From the NCBI GenBank assembly GCA_021234155.1, contig JAJEKV010000064.1, forward strand, positions 4,402,001 to 4,466,000: DNA of 64,000 nt, in the 5' to 3' direction. This stretch comes from Isoetes taiwanensis. Lineage: Eukaryota > Streptophyta > Lycopodiopsida > Isoetales > Isoetaceae. The notes beneath the pieces were generated by a model. That model was not told the DNA's origin and searched no databases. It saw only the letters and a program-made list of their open reading frames with translations. A program made the translations under genes and the position numbers. Shown here piece by piece: positions 1-12,589 of the stretch (the stretch's first letter is position 1; each line of letters begins with the position of its first letter).

Positions 1-658
1 TTCACTTAAGGCTGAAATTTCAGCCGTTGCTCACACGGGTTCCTTTTCCTTTATTGCAATATGAGAAAAAAAAAACCTCCCCTTTTATTATTTTCCGACA
101 CCTATTCACTTTTTATTTCAGCGTTTTCCTTGTTCCATTCATTTAGCGAAGAACCTTCAGTCCGGCGACTGGCTATGGTTTTTCCGTGGTATCCCTAACC
201 AAGGTTCCTGTCATGGAGTATTTTCTTAGCTGCTGGATCATGTGACACCTTTTCTTTAACCTGCATTTTCGGCATAATCAATCTCCAGAAACAGATTTGA
301 TCAAAGGATTTCCCCTGTATCGGTGAAGGTTTTACGTAATGCCGGAGATCTCTTCTTACAAAACTCTGAGAATCCTGTAACTAGTTTTCTGATCACCTTA
401 AGGTATGTTTCCCGCATTGAGTTTGTGATCTCGTCATATTTTGTGTTAGTTACCGAAGCTCGAAATCTGTAAGATTGGGTGCATCAAGCAGAGGAAAATT
501 GTGGAAAAGCTACTTGGAACAGACTTTAGTAGCATAATCTTGGAATATCTGGTCTAAAACAGTGGCGAAATGAATCCGTACTTGCATGGCTCAACGGATT
601 CTTGCTTTCAGCTATGGCGTCTTATTTGTTATGTGAAACATGAAGATCAGCAAGAAAA
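1..658. other. 5' flank of the DUF1191 gene
   Basis: No open frame of note lies here. The stretch is AT-rich and presumably holds the promoter and 5' leader of the gene that starts at 659. I see no unambiguous TATA box and cannot place a transcription start. Confidence 0.4.
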
Positions 659-1684
659 ATGCCAGTGATGGCCACAGCATACAGAGCACCCTGTTCAATG
701 GAAAATGCCGTTAATTGTAGCTTCGTTTTCTTTCTCCTATCCATTTGGTTTATATTATCAGCAAAAGCAGACCAAGTTTCGGACAAGCAAAAAATACAAG
801 AATTGGATGCCAAAATCCAAAGCTATGCATTCAAGGCACTGGCCCCTGTTCCAAAAACTGGTAGAATCTATAATGTCTCTATTCCAGGACTAGATGGCAT
901 AAAAGTGCAAGCGGTTCGGCTAAGAACAGGCAGCTTGAAACGGCATGGAGTTGAAATCAGCGAGTTTTCCATACCAACATTTGTTATAGCAGACACGACT
1001 AAGAAATATGTGGTTCTGGTTTACAGGGAATTCAACAACTACACCACATATACACCGGAAGGTTACACACTTGTAGCACCAGTTTTGGGCATCAAAGCTT
1101 ATGAAGGCAACGACCTAAATACAACGCAAGAGCTACCAGAGATTAGTGTTAATGCAGGGGGAGATCTGATAAGTGCCCGCATCCCATTTTCAATGGGTAA
1201 CTTGCAAGCAAGCACGTTATACTGTGCAACCTTTGATTCAGACGCAAAGCTTACTCTGTCCAACGTAAGCTCTTCCCCAAATGTTTGTTTTCTGAATAAG
1301 CTTGTGGATTGTAGTCTGGTGGTTTCTTCAATGGCACCTGCGCCTTCTCCATCTCTAGCACCACAGGGTTCTAAAATGCCATCTCCTGCGCCTGCCAACG
1401 GCCCTATTTCGATATCTAATGGGAATGCTCACAAGAAAAAGAGTTCAAGGATATGGAAGCTTGCTGTTGGCTGGACAATAGGATGCCTTGCTATCTTAGT
1501 GCTTATAATTTTAGCTGCCTTAGTGCTCAAGGCAGTGGTTCACAGAGCTAGAATTGCTCAAATGGAAGCTAAAGCAGCTAATAGTGAAACCTTGCAAACT
1601 GCTTTAATTGGTGGCAACAGAGCACCTGCTGCTGCCAACACAAGGACCAAACCTGTCTTAGAGACAGATTACTCTGTCTCTTGA
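659..1684 (+). CDS. DUF1191 family single-pass membrane protein
   Basis: An intact single-exon gene of 341 codons. The N terminus has a hydrophobic signal-peptide-like stretch at about residues 18-36. Met14 (position 698) would give a more standard signal peptide than the first Met, so the start is uncertain between 659 and 698. The body, about residues 45-215, carries the block pattern I associate with plant DUF1191 (LDAKIQSYAFKAL, LRTGSLKRHGVEISEF, YTLVAPVLGIKAY). A Pro/Ala/Ser-rich linker (about 222-248) resembles cell-wall-associated linkers. A basic patch and one strong transmembrane helix (about 267-293) follow, then a short cytosolic tail of about 48 residues. The expected arrangement is an extracellular domain anchored in the plasma membrane. 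The family's biochemical function is unknown. No stops or frameshifts are seen. Confidence 0.85.
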   Translation: MPVMATAYRAPCSMENAVNCSFVFFLLSIWFILSAKADQVSDKQKIQELDAKIQSYAFKALAPVPKTGRIYNVSIPGLDGIKVQAVRLRTGSLKRHGVEISEFSIPTFVIADTTKKYVVLVYREFNNYTTYTPEGYTLVAPVLGIKAYEGNDLNTTQELPEISVNAGGDLISARIPFSMGNLQASTLYCATFDSDAKLTLSNVSSSPNVCFLNKLVDCSLVVSSMAPAPSPSLAPQGSKMPSPAPANGPISISNGNAHKKKSSRIWKLAVGWTIGCLAILVLIILAALVLKAVVHRARIAQMEAKAANSETLQTALIGGNRAPAAANTRTKPVLETDYSVS

Positions 1685-2365
1685 TTGTTTCACTCTTTTG
1701 CAGCAGGTTTAATCCATGCATTTGTGAAGATTCGATTGATTTATTGTTCTATCGGGAAATTGTTGTACAAGAAATATACTATAAATACATACATTACATT
1801 TGTTGACTGCTGCAGATAAATCTGTGAAGTTTTCTAGGAATTATGTTGCAATTTCGACAGCACCCAAATAGGGATTATGCAGCTCATGCAAAAGGGTGAA
1901 GTGAAAACCAGGTTTTGTAAACTTTTTTTTTTTTTAAAGATTCTGCAATGAATGATGTATATTGTACCAATTCAAGTAATGAAGATGATGAATAGGAATG
2001 AAGGTTTATAAAAAATACTGAACCAATTGACAAGATGATGAATATTTACTATGGAGGAGCTGGTTGAGGACATTGACAGTGGCTCTGTTGTGCAGCTGTA
2101 CATTGTGCTTTGATCACATGTGCTGTGACAGGCTGGCGTTTTGCTTTGCTGGCAATATTGTATCATTATTCTCTGTAGGAGCCAGCATTCCCACATAACA
2201 GTAAGGCCAGTCAGTCAACTAGCATCAAGCTCTCCAGCAACATTCCAGTTAACGTTACAAAGGTAGTAAAAAAGGGGTCTCCTCAGACTTTGCAGGACTT
2301 TCTTTTGCTTTTGTCTGAGCCTTGACCAGATGTTTGGGCCTTTTTTAATTCCGCTGGAATCTAGA
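1685..2365. other. 3' flank of the DUF1191 gene, no gene seen
   Basis: AT-rich sequence containing the presumed 3' UTR of the DUF1191 gene, with A/T-rich possible polyadenylation signals around 1770-1800. A 74-codon open frame on the minus strand (1972-2196) has no recognisable features and is treated as chance. Confidence 0.4.
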
Positions 2366-4220
2366 TATTCAGGTGCATATCCAAATCTATGGTTTTTTTT
2401 CTTTAGACTTGGTTAGTTTAATTATGTTCGATTCCAGAATATGGCGTCCTGTCTCTTTCCACCTAGTTGGAAATTCATGCTTCCTTACTTCTATACAATC
2501 TCGATTTTATGGGGTAGCGTAGCGGGCTATATGAAGAGGTTGTTAGTTGTCAAGACATCTTACATTGGATTTATTGTCCTAGTCCCAAGGTCCAAATGAT
2601 TATAAACAATATCCGTTATAGTTATACGATGTGCAAAATGTCGTTATCTCTATGTCCATTGTATGTTAGATAACATTACAACGTCTCTACGTTCCCATGC
2701 GCATCCGACCTAACTTCAAGATTCAAGGACCTAACTTCAAGATTCAAGGTAGCTTCAGAATCCCTTCTCATTTTTGAAAAATCCAAGCCGAACTTGGAAG
2801 TTGACCTCAAATTTTGGGGTTAGATAAGAACATGGGAGCTCTCTCTATTTTTACCTTGAGAATAAATTTTGAAGTTAGGGTCTGTTTCATGGGAGCATAC
2901 CCTAATAGGAATCCAAGGAGGAATATTTGCAATCAACCCACCAAAAGTTCTTATAAGGAAAGAAGAATTGATTATCGTTATGACAATCACATAGACTATG
3001 CTAGTTGGTCAAAACCATGTTATAGACGGGTGCTTCAACATTAATGTTACTGATTGATGAAGCAGTTGGTAAACAACCAAGCCTTGTAATTTGATTGGAG
3101 CTATAATGTAAATGGTATAGCCTTGCACACACATTGGGGGTGCAAAGTAAATGGTATATAAATTCGAATTGTGATATCGGCATGCAACATGTGCCTCGCA
3201 ATTTGATTGGAGCTACAATGTAAATGGTATGTGAGCATGAATTGTGATATTAACATGCAACATCTGTAAGGCATGGAACATGGCACATTGCCTGAATGAT
3301 GTCAAAATTGTGACATCATATTATATTTTGCAGATATTGATATAAACAAAAACCTATCTTGCCTTTGGTTTGGGGTTGTTGTGTTGGTAGTTTTTATGGT
3401 GATGGGTGAATAGAGACTAGGGCATCATTCAACATTTGTTATATGTGTGTGTCGCAATATTCAGGTGCATAGCCAAATGTAGAATTTTTTTTTTTAGACT
3501 TTGTAGTTTAATTATATTTGATTCTAGATTCCACCCTTCCGTCTCTTTCCACCTAGTTAAAATTTCATGCTTCCTTGCTTCCATACAAGCTCGCTTGTAG
3601 TGGGTCGTGTAATTATACAGGCATATGAATAGGTTGTTAGTTGTCAAGAAATCTTCCATACTATTTATTCTCTTCCTAGCCCTAGTCCCAAGGTCCAAAT
3701 GATTAATAAACAGTATTCTTTATACAACGTGCAAAATATCATTATCTCTATATCCAAAGTGCGTGTTGTATGTTAGATAATGCTACAAAATCTGGAGGGG
3801 ACGTTGTCTCTATGTCCAAAGCGTTTGTTGTATGTCAAATAATGCTATAACATATAGAGGGAAAGCCCGATGGGAATAATATATCAAGGATGATTATTTG
3901 CAAACAACCTACTAAAACTCCATAGAGTGAAAAAATGAATTGGTTATCCTTTTTACATCCACATACACTTCCTCCAACCTTAGACTATGCTATTGGTCAA
4001 GACCATGCAGGTGGTTCAACATTAATGTTTAGTAATTGATGAAGTAGACCTGGTAAAAAGCTAGTCTTGAATTTAACTAGAACTATGTAAGTGGTATATG
4101 ACATGCAATCTGATTGGAGGTCGATTTGAATTGTGATTCAACATGCAAAATCTAGCCTTGCAATTTGTATGGAGATACAGATAGTATGTAAATTTGAACT
4201 CTGATGCCGGCATGCAACGG
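2366..4220. repeat. Diverged direct duplication, unit about 1.1 kb
   Basis: The sequence starting near 2366 (attcaggtgcata...) recurs near 3462 in the same orientation. Shared landmarks come in the same order: a run of T, a ctttccacctagtt block, ggttgttagttgtcaag, and cccaaggtccaaatgat. A second landmark series at about 2905-3110 (gactatgctagttggtcaa, caacattaatgtt) recurs at about 3880-4090. The copies differ by many substitutions and small indels, so the event is old. Copy 2 seems shortened. No coding potential is evident. It could be a tandem duplication or LTR-like ends of a small element. Short sub-repeats around 3095-3260 (ttggagctayaatgtaaatg) add local complexity. Confidence 0.7.
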
Positions 4221-5040
4221 CTACAAGATATGGACCATGGAACTAGTTCTAGAACCGATATCTCTCGATTGTAAAGTCACCCAGAGTCTATGACACAAAA
4301 ACTCCTCCTCCTCCTCCTCCTCCCCCTCCCCCTCCATTCTTACCAAGCCTCTTATGTACAATTAGGTTAAACTAACCTTGTTCAAGGCAAGAAATTTATC
4401 CCAATATCTACCCTAGTTTTTAGGCCAGGCTATATTAGGCACTCTACAAACCAATGTCAATATGTCATTTGATTGAATAGCATATTTCAGAATTTTGAAT
4501 TTATATACGAGAATCAATCGCCATAAACACGTTTTGATTTAATGTCAAAGCACCAACTTGAGAAAGCAATGATCACTTCCTCTCCCCTCTTCAATTGTGT
4601 AACCGTAAGGAGGAGCTCTGCAAGGTGAGGGCAGCCCGCCTGCAAAAGAAATGGGCAGTGTACAGGGGAGGCGCAGCAATTATTCTAGATCAGTGGCCTT
4701 CCAATCCTTGGACTGGCTATGTCTAGATAATTTTAGAAGCATAAATTTACCACTAGCATTAGCATTATCTTCTCTTATTCTTGGTAGCCTTTTAATATTT
4801 GGTTATTGTATTTGGTGATGGGGCCTAGTCCCCAGGTTTTAGATGGGTTGTTGCCCTTGCATGTGCCGTCCCATAACCCGTTGGGTTCCCGTGGACGTAA
4901 AAATTCATCTTATCTTATCTTATCTTTTAGTAATCACCAAAATACAATCGTTGTATAGTATTATCTTAACAATAGACATATCTCACCAAGTTCTTGCCCT
5001 TACTTTACTATATTGCTTTATGACATCAATTCAATTGTAA
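4221..5040. other. Non-genic stretch with simple repeats
   Basis: Contains a (CTC)n tract near 4303-4335 and four copies of TTATC near 4910-4928. The second is preceded by a cgtggacgtaaaaattc block, a layout that resembles the microsatellite-type tail of a truncated LINE. No gene seen. Confidence 0.4.
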
Positions 5041-6822
5041 TTCTTAGATCTAGGAATTCATGTTGTGCTCCATATTCCTGGTACTCTGTATGGACTTTCT
5101 CGAGCTTCTTGACCGAAATAGGTTTTGCTCTTGTGATCACGGGATCGAGGCCCTACACATAGTCACACCTTTCACTGTCCCATACAAACTTGAACTTGAC
5201 AACTTGCAGGCCCAGTATGCCGAGCACATTAAGGATTTTCTTTTTGCCATTGATGACTAGATGGCCACATCAAACCTGCACTCAAAGCACCACCCTTTCA
5301 GAGCTTTCCTTCTTGGCCAAGAGTACACCGCGAACATCACCAAAATGATATACTTGAGCTAGGACTCCATTAATATCAAATATCACAAGTTTGTTAGGTG
5401 CCTCGGGATCCCAATTATCATTTGGCTCTGGCCAGAGGTCTGGTTTAGGATCAAGAAAAGGGATCTTGATTGGTTTCTAGGCTTTGCAAAATTTATTGCT
5501 AGCACCCCAGTCTTAGAGGTGGCGACAGGTGTGTTGATCATGCATGAGAGTCTGAGTCTGAGTCTGAATATGAGGATTCTGAGTAGATGTTGACTCCGTT
5601 CGGGAAATATTTTAAATGTTCTAGGAAAAAATCCTACGCCTCATGAATCAATATGTCTATAATTTTTTTCAGCCTACACTTTCCTACAAGAATAGAACCA
5701 ACATGCAATTTTCCTGCAAAATAAAAAACACCAAGATATAATTTCCTACAAGATGGATATAATTTCCTACAAGATGGAAAATAAACATGTAATTTTCTTA
5801 CAGACTAAAATTCAGCAAGTTATCATTTGTAAAAAAACAGGTTATATAAATATAGTATGATTCATGGTTAATGTAATACTATAAAACCTGATCAAAATCA
5901 TGAAATTCCACATTTAATATAACAACTTATGTGAACTTCAATGTCCTCAAGTAAAAAAGAAAACAAACAAACGGGATTACTCGTCATCTTCATCTGATCC
6001 TTCTTCTTCCACATTTACACCAGTTACCTTGGACCTCGAATTGGTTGAATATATGTGTCTATACTTGGCTGCTAATGCTTATGCCTGCAGCAAAAAAAGT
6101 TTCTGCCCTACCCTGCCGCCGCTTGCTCTCAATGCTTCTGGTTCTCGATGCAATGTTGCTTCGCCGAAATCGGTTGGAGATGGGATAGATAGAAAGAGTG
6201 AAGCGCCAAACTCTTCTCTGAGTCGCCGCCACCATTTGCTTGCTGCCATTTCTTTCCTTCCGTCCGCTTACCTAAACCTAAACCTATTTTTCCCCTTTAC
6301 GATTTTTCCCCCTCTAAAAAAACCTAACCTAAAAAAAGGAAAAAAAAGGGGCTAAATGATATCTCGTGAGGAATCCAGCAAACAAAAAGGGGGGCAAGAG
6401 ACTTTTACGGCAACTTTTTTTTGTCCCCTTCAAATTTCCTATAACATCAAAAAGTTGGACGGGCCCACTTCCGTCTATTTTTTCTTGTACGTGTGAATTT
6501 ACAAAATTTGTCGGACACATATGCTTAAACCTCGGTATTTCCCGAACCAAGGATGTTGAGTGCCCTGAAACAATACATGCTTTCGGTTAGTAATATTTGT
6601 TTGATTCTCAACTAGCTAGTCGAGAACCAAAGCATCACATACAATTGACTTTCTCGACTAGCGTAGTTGGAAAGGGTAAACCTCAAATGCTCCATGATGT
6701 TCTCTGCCACCTCGTTTGCCATGCCTTTGACGTCTTCGTTGTTTCCTATATTTTCTTGGTTATCGGTACTCCATCTTTGACTTCTTCGTCATAGCCTTCT
6801 GTATCTCCCCCTTTTTCTTTTT
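5041..6822. other. Unassigned stretch, possible decayed element
   Basis: A 66-codon open frame on + at 5060-5260 runs into further coding-like but stop-interrupted sequence to about 5590. I do not recognise the product. The 5640-6000 part is AT-rich with short repeats (ttcctacaagatggatataa occurs twice near 5740-5790). A 108-codon frame at 6029-6355 has low-complexity composition and is probably chance. Nothing here is supported as a gene. Confidence 0.3.
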
Positions 6823-8400
6823 TTACTGGAAGTGCTTATGAAATGCATCCAAGTAAAGCTTGCAGGTTTCAACCATGGCCTTGTCCCCAACGATAAATAT
6901 TGGCTTCATTCCAAACAACGTTGTTCCTTGAGAGAACAACCTATTTATATACCAACAATCTCCTTCTCTTCGACCAATCATATGATAAAATACTTGATAA
7001 CCCTCATGCGCTTCAAACTCCTCTTTCTTGATAGCTCCTTCAGCCAAGTATTCAAGAACAACACTTTTGTTGGCATCATTCAAAATTCAGATCTCTTGGC
7101 ACATGTTGTATCTTCCAAGTTTTGAAGCTTGCCAAAGGCCTGATTTCTTAGTAAAATTGTATCTTCATTCTTAGCTTGGTATTCTCCCAAGATCGGCCTG
7201 CAAACAAGCTGGAAGTCCCCAAAAACTACAACGTTAGTGATGCCAATATGTTTGGATACTTGTAAACCTGCAATCAAAGCTTTGTACTCAGTCATGTTTG
7301 AAGTTGTGTTGCGATAGATCCTGCCAACCTTTGCTAATAATTTGCTAAAACGGTCCTTGATTATGGTAGCAGAAGAAGCAATACTTAACCTCTTTGAGAT
7401 TCCTCCATCAAACCATAGATAGACAAAGGTCTTTTCATGCATGGGAACCTCATTTGGTCTGACTGTGGCAACAAGTTCATACTCTCCAAAGAAATTTGGG
7501 ATCAAAGGATCTTCCTCTAGAAAGTTGAGCAAGAATCTCCCATTTTGTTGTATAATGTCACCAAATCTTACCATCTAAAACTGTACGCTCTCCCTTTGAA
7601 CAAATAGGCCTTGCATCAAAAAGTTGACATCATCTCCTACTGAAGAGCAAGTTAAATATGTTTGATTTCTCATCTGCATTACCAAAAAACACAACAACGA
7701 AGTTAGCAGCAACAACAATGTCTTCAATGTCAATTGACACATTATTTATGATGCATATAGGGTTAATCTTTGAATTGAAGAAGGATTTAGGTGTCATCTT
7801 ATCAACTTCTAACACACACAACTTCATAATGTGATGTGGCATTATATTGAGAGGTGATCCCCTATCTAGTAGCACTTCTGTCAAGTTTTTCTTAACAATC
7901 TTTATGTGCAAGTAGAGGCATCAAGGTCTTGTTCTTGAGCCAAGTAAGACCTTTACTCATCAATATGATTGGCAAATGCTACCTACTCCTTCTTGGTTAG
8001 ATTGATCACTTTGTCCCTATAAGAAGGACAGTTTTGAGAAGTGTTAGCAAGTCTACACACACCTTAGAACTTCTCAACCCTAAGGTGGCACAACCTGGTT
8101 GACCTCATGCTTTGATCCTCTAAGACCTGCATAAGTCTGCATAAATCTCACTAATGCACTTGGTTCAACTACCTTATCTTGTCTTGCTTTGCAAAATACT
8201 CTTTGACACTACATCTATCTTCACGGTGACCTGTGGCCTTAACAAAACATTTTCTTTCCATAGTGGACTCTTTTACCACATTTAATGCATGGCATGTACT
8301 AGTATATATCAGAGGAATGAGTGTTTCTTGAGCAATGAGCACATGGGAGATAAGTTCTTCTTTTTGGCCTAGCAACCTTCATTTCTAGAAGCTGTTTGGC
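6823..8400 (-). pseudogene. Decayed Ty3-type retrotransposon: capsid knuckle, protease, RNase H remnants
   Basis: Read on the minus strand from right to left. 8375-8169 has a Cys/His motif like a degenerate gag zinc knuckle (CFVKATGHREDRC). 7911-7630 has a retropepsin-like block (LLDRGSPLNIMP, where the family usually has D-x-G-S-x-N). 7574-7080 has an RNase H-like segment with NMTEYKALIAGLQ and GDFQLV, where a catalytic Asp-Ser is usual. The reverse transcriptase expected between protease and RNase H is missing, so the element has a large internal deletion. Frames are broken between segments. The RNase H form resembles the long-element (Tat/Athila-like) branch, but I cannot assign a lineage. 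No LTRs were identified. Confidence 0.65.
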
Positions 8401-8630
8401 GATCTATTTTAAGGCATCAGAGGCCTTAGAGATCTCTGCCTTTACATCAGCCACAAGACTGCCAGATTCTTCTATTTTTGGCCCTTACTTCTCCTTTTGA
8501 ATGAGATAAACTGGTATGGACCAAGCCCCATGTATTCTTTCTCATAATTGGATAGAAAATATCATTAGGAGCGTGCAAGATAGGACTATCTGGACGCCCA
8601 CCTTATTGGCTCCCTAAATTGACTAGAGAA

Positions 8631-8700
8631 GCCAAGGAGGATTCACTCAAATGAATCCTCAAGGTTCACACTAGCGAATCCTCCTTGGCTTGGAGGATTC
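8631..8700. repeat. Palindromic GGATTC cluster, left part
   Basis: GCCAAGGAGGATTC (8631-8644) and its perfect reverse complement (8676-8689) flank two further GGATTC/GAATCC pairs. The chromovirus inserted immediately to the right, and the same type of palindrome continues at 19,881-20,075. The two parts were one repeat cluster before the insertion. Confidence 0.75.
8696..8700. repeat. Left target-site duplication of the chromovirus (gattc)
   Basis: Five bases identical to 19,881-19,885 directly flank the outer ends of the two LTRs. A 5-bp duplication is the usual product of Ty3-type integrase. Confidence 0.85.
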
Positions 8701-8809
8701 TGTCATGAACCTACGCGAAAACAAGGAAAATACGTGGAAAATACGGAAGAAACATGCCAAGATCGGGAAAGAATCTGATATATGAACAGGAATCAAGAGT
8801 ACAATGGCC
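8701..8809 (-). repeat. 3' LTR of the chromovirus, distal part
   Basis: Matches the right LTR from its first base (tgtcatgaacctacgcg) to about acaatggcc, with a few substitutions and an indel. The match breaks where the LINE tail begins and resumes near 14,389. Confidence 0.85.
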
Positions 8810-9932
8810 TAAAGGAAGGAAGGAAGGAAGGAAGGTACTTTTATCGTCCACGGAGACCAATCGGTCTATGGGACCCAATACAAGAACGCGACAAAGCGGA
8901 TTATCGCGGATTAAAAACCCCCCCAGAAGGGTTTTGAGGAAAAACCATGGGCGCAATCGGCCTGGCCGACAAACTAACATACAAAATGCGAGAAACACCC
9001 AAATATATACAGATCATGCACCGCACCGATGCCTAATCGGCAGCGGCCATGCGCGGGGCAAAGGTGACCTCGCAGTCCAACCCTCTCGAATGTACGACCC
9101 GGGCACGCGTCTTGGCGGTGTGTTCATCGGCAAATGTAAGGGCAAGTCCGGCCGCACTAAGGGGCGTGTCGCCCCGGATCGGACCAGTATTTGGGCAACT
9201 CCGGAAAGTGTGAGACTCATCCTCAATGGCACCCGTTTTGACAAAGATCGACAGAGAGCACGTCCCGGGGGGGCTCCCCAATCCACCGCCTGCCTCGATG
9301 CGAAGATGGTGGGCACCGTGCGAATGGAGGCAATGAGTCTGCGCTTTTCAGGGCGGTACCGGGAACGCATAAGTAGAGCTGTGGGCCCGGGGCTAACGAG
9401 GGGGTTGATGTGCTCCTTGTAATGGGCCATTTGACTGCTCTAGAGCCGGGGTCCCGAGCTTGCCAAGGAAACAAGCTGCCTAGGTACTCCCTTGGCTGTC
9501 CCACGATCGGGCCATGCGGTCCACTGCATGCATCCGTGCTCTCGCCGTTCCATCTGGCGAACCCGATCTCTCTTACCCCTCCAACGGGCCCTAAGCATTT
9601 GCGGACTCATTGCCACGCGGTGTAAGCCCGGTGCGCGGAGCCGAGCATCACCCATAGTAACCACTTTTCGAAAATAGGCGATGTGTCTATCAAAGGGCTG
9701 CCACCGGCGGCAAGAATCGATTTCTGCAGCAGAGAATCGATAGGGAACTGAAGGTTTCACCCAAGTGCCCGTGCCAAAATGCCTTCACGCACCTGCTCCA
9801 AGTCGTTCCATGTCGCCAAAGAGACGCCAGGGCCCCAAACCTCGACCCCGTCTGAGGAAGGGCCAGGCTCGACCGGTGCCGGGCAGATGTGACCGATGGC
9901 CCCAATCATAGAGCTCTGCCGGGCGACTGTTG

Positions 9933-12589
9933 TTACGCATGGCATAAAGCGCTTTCCCGACTTTGTGGCGCCTCCCGCCAGAGCGAGGAGGGGAACTCCA
10001 CCCCTAGATACTTGTAGGTGGGCGTGGCGTCCACGGTGCATCCCCCGATATGTGAGTGCGGGGAGGCATGGGGTGGCGTGAAGAGGATATGAGAACCACC
10101 ACGGTCTTGGCGATTCACAGCGCATGTGCGTAGCGACAAAATGTGTCTAGGGCATCCGGGTGAGGCCGCATAGCCGGGGTGTGGGGGCAATGAGCCAACA
10201 TCGTCCGCATAGATGAGTGGCGGATGACACGGGTGCAAAAGGCGTATGCCATCTCCCCATGCTCGATAAGCCGGGGCTCTAGCCCGATCAATGTAGAGGC
10301 CAAAAGTGTTGGCGAGAGGGGCAACCTGCCGGACCCCGATACTACTAGTGAATGCTTGGCCCGTCGGGCGATCCCCGCCAAAACAACTCTCATACAACTT
10401 GTATATGGCATTACGCACGAGGCGCTGGGAGCCCCGATTGGCGCTGATCTAGCCCACGGCTTTTTCGGGGGGAACCAGTATCAAAAGCCTTCGAAGTCCA
10501 CAAAGCGGCAATACAAGTCTGCCGATGATTCCGGCTGTCTTCAATCGATGCCCGCAGGTGTGAAGATATGGTCAATCGTTGAGTGGCGGGGTCTAAAGCC
10601 CCGCCTGTGTGAGGGTTTCGCACATCTGGCCGCCTCCGCCCGGGGTCAATTCTTTGCTTCGAGAATGCCGACCAACGGTTTGGCAAAAATCTTGAGCTAA
10701 CCATGATCGTCCGGTAATTGGCCGGACAGTGTGGGTCGCCCGCCTTTGAATGGGAACAACCCTGCTTGTGGTCTATTGTCGGGGGAGACCTTCCTGCAAT
10801 GCTCGTTGAAGCAGGGGTAGTGAGGACCGGCACAAGCGGGGCCGCCTCGCCCATTTGAGTAACTTCGGCCGCATACCATCGAGGGTGTTTGCCTTCCCAT
10901 TAGCCGGCCGTTGCGGGGCCCTCCTCAACATCCTCCTCCACGAGAACCAATGGGGGGCCATCCTGTGGGGGTATGGGCGTACGCGTCCCTGGCGGGTCAT
11001 AGAGCTGCTGCAAGTCTTCGTTCCCATTTGCCGTGTGTGATGTCCCCCGTAGGGCCGGATCGGCCTTCAAAGCACTCGCGCCAAAAGGTTCGAGGATGAG
11101 TGTCCAACAGGCGAACATCTCCCCCCGATGCACGGCAAGGTACCGCCTTTGTCTCCCTTCCGGATGGGGCAGTGATGCGTGATGGCTCGCAAGCGGGTGG
11201 CGGATCCGGATCGTGATGTGAGCCGCCGCTATGCGTTCTTTACACTCGCGATCAAACCATCGGGGCTTGGGAATGTTGTCGACCCCGAAGCGGCGACGGG
11301 TCTGGGGGCAAAACGTCCCACCGATCCCGTAATAGCGAAGTCACCTGGTCTGCTGGCACGCTTCTAGTGTGGAGGTCCGCGGAAATTACCGGGAGGGCAT
11401 CCATGAGCATCTCTACAGTAGTCCCTCGCACGCTCATAATCTAGTCTCAACCGAGGACGGCGAGGGTCGGCATAGTGGGGGGTTCCGGGCGCTTGTCAAA
11501 CCAAGTCCAAATAAAGTGGGAGGTGATCCGAGTCGACCTCTTCATCCCGTCGCCGTGCCCACCCGGAAACGACCGGACGAGATGCATATCTTCGCGCAAC
11601 CACTGAGCACATAGTCCACCACACTAGACCCTCCCCCGATTGTCCCTGTCTGCATGTGCACTTGCGAGAATCGCCCTTTGCGGACAGCCATTGCAAATTA
11701 TCAAGTCAAAAAATACCACATAGCAGGAGCAACTGTCACAAAGCGAAAGTGACTGGCCGTCATCCGATCCTCGTGGCGAGGTTGCTTTCGGGCGAGCTGC
11801 AGGACATCGTCGGCGAGGGGGTCAAGTCGCATGGGTTGCTCTACTCCTGTCCAGGTGCATTGAAGTCTCCAAGAAGGACGACCCTACCCAACCGGGCTGT
11901 GCTGTCTTTGTATGTCATCATATAGATCGACATAAGGGTCCATCCTATCCGCATCGGGGTGGGCTGCGATAGAAGGTGCTCTCTCTGAGGGAAATAACAG
12001 CGCCGAGAAAAAGAGGGTTGCCATCGGTATTATGCACACGAACCCACAAGTACCGGTTGTGTAATGCAATGCGCCTTCCGGAGGGTAACCGAATGTGCCA
12101 AGGTTGTCCCAGTAGTAGCAAGCCACTCCACCATGACCCCTCTGTCTGTGCATGCGGTATTGAAGACCGAAATGTTGGTAACCCGGCGGATCGTAGCTCA
12201 GGCTCAAAGATGCTCCCATGTTCCATGAGAAAGATGAGATCCATATCGGCCGCCACGGAGTTCAGACCGCCCCTTACGCCAAGGGAAGCCTCGACAATTC
12301 CATGAGACCACCCGGAGGCACAATTCCTATTTGTCGCCAGGGGATGGTATGCGCACCGAGTCCGGGGGGAGGAGGAAGCGCAGGTCGAAAGTGAGAAGTA
12401 GATGGAGCGGAGGCAAAGATGTGGTCGAGAGGGCATGGGTCGTGGAGGGAGCGGGGAGTAGGAGCAGGAGAAGGGGGGCCCGTGGTAGGAGAAGCGAAGC
12501 AGGGGCCACGGCAGCCGGCGGTTGGGGGTCGCGGGTCCGCAGCAGCAGCAGCGTGTTTGTCGGGAAAATGTGCATCCCCGCCGAACCAA
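9933..12589 (-). pseudogene. LINE ORF2 remnant: endonuclease and reverse transcriptase
   Basis: On minus, fragments from about 12,330 down carry an endonuclease-like start (MDLIFLMEHGSIFEPELRSA) and its end motif DSDHLPL near 11,510. RT blocks follow: PANYRTIM near 10,710, a SKAFDT palm motif near 10,480, GVRQVAPLANTFGLYID near 10,330 (usually RQG-PL), PLIYADDVG near 10,200 (the catalytic YADD box is intact), and PTYKYLGVEF near 9990. Successive blocks lie in different frames with stops between them, so the reading frame has taken many small indels. Long open frames on the other strand in this region are by-products of the high G+C content. Confidence 0.75.

Noticed and set aside
6029-6355. 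A 108-codon open frame as a gene
   Set aside because: Composition is low-complexity, no motif is recognised and it ends in a poly-purine stretch; likely chance.
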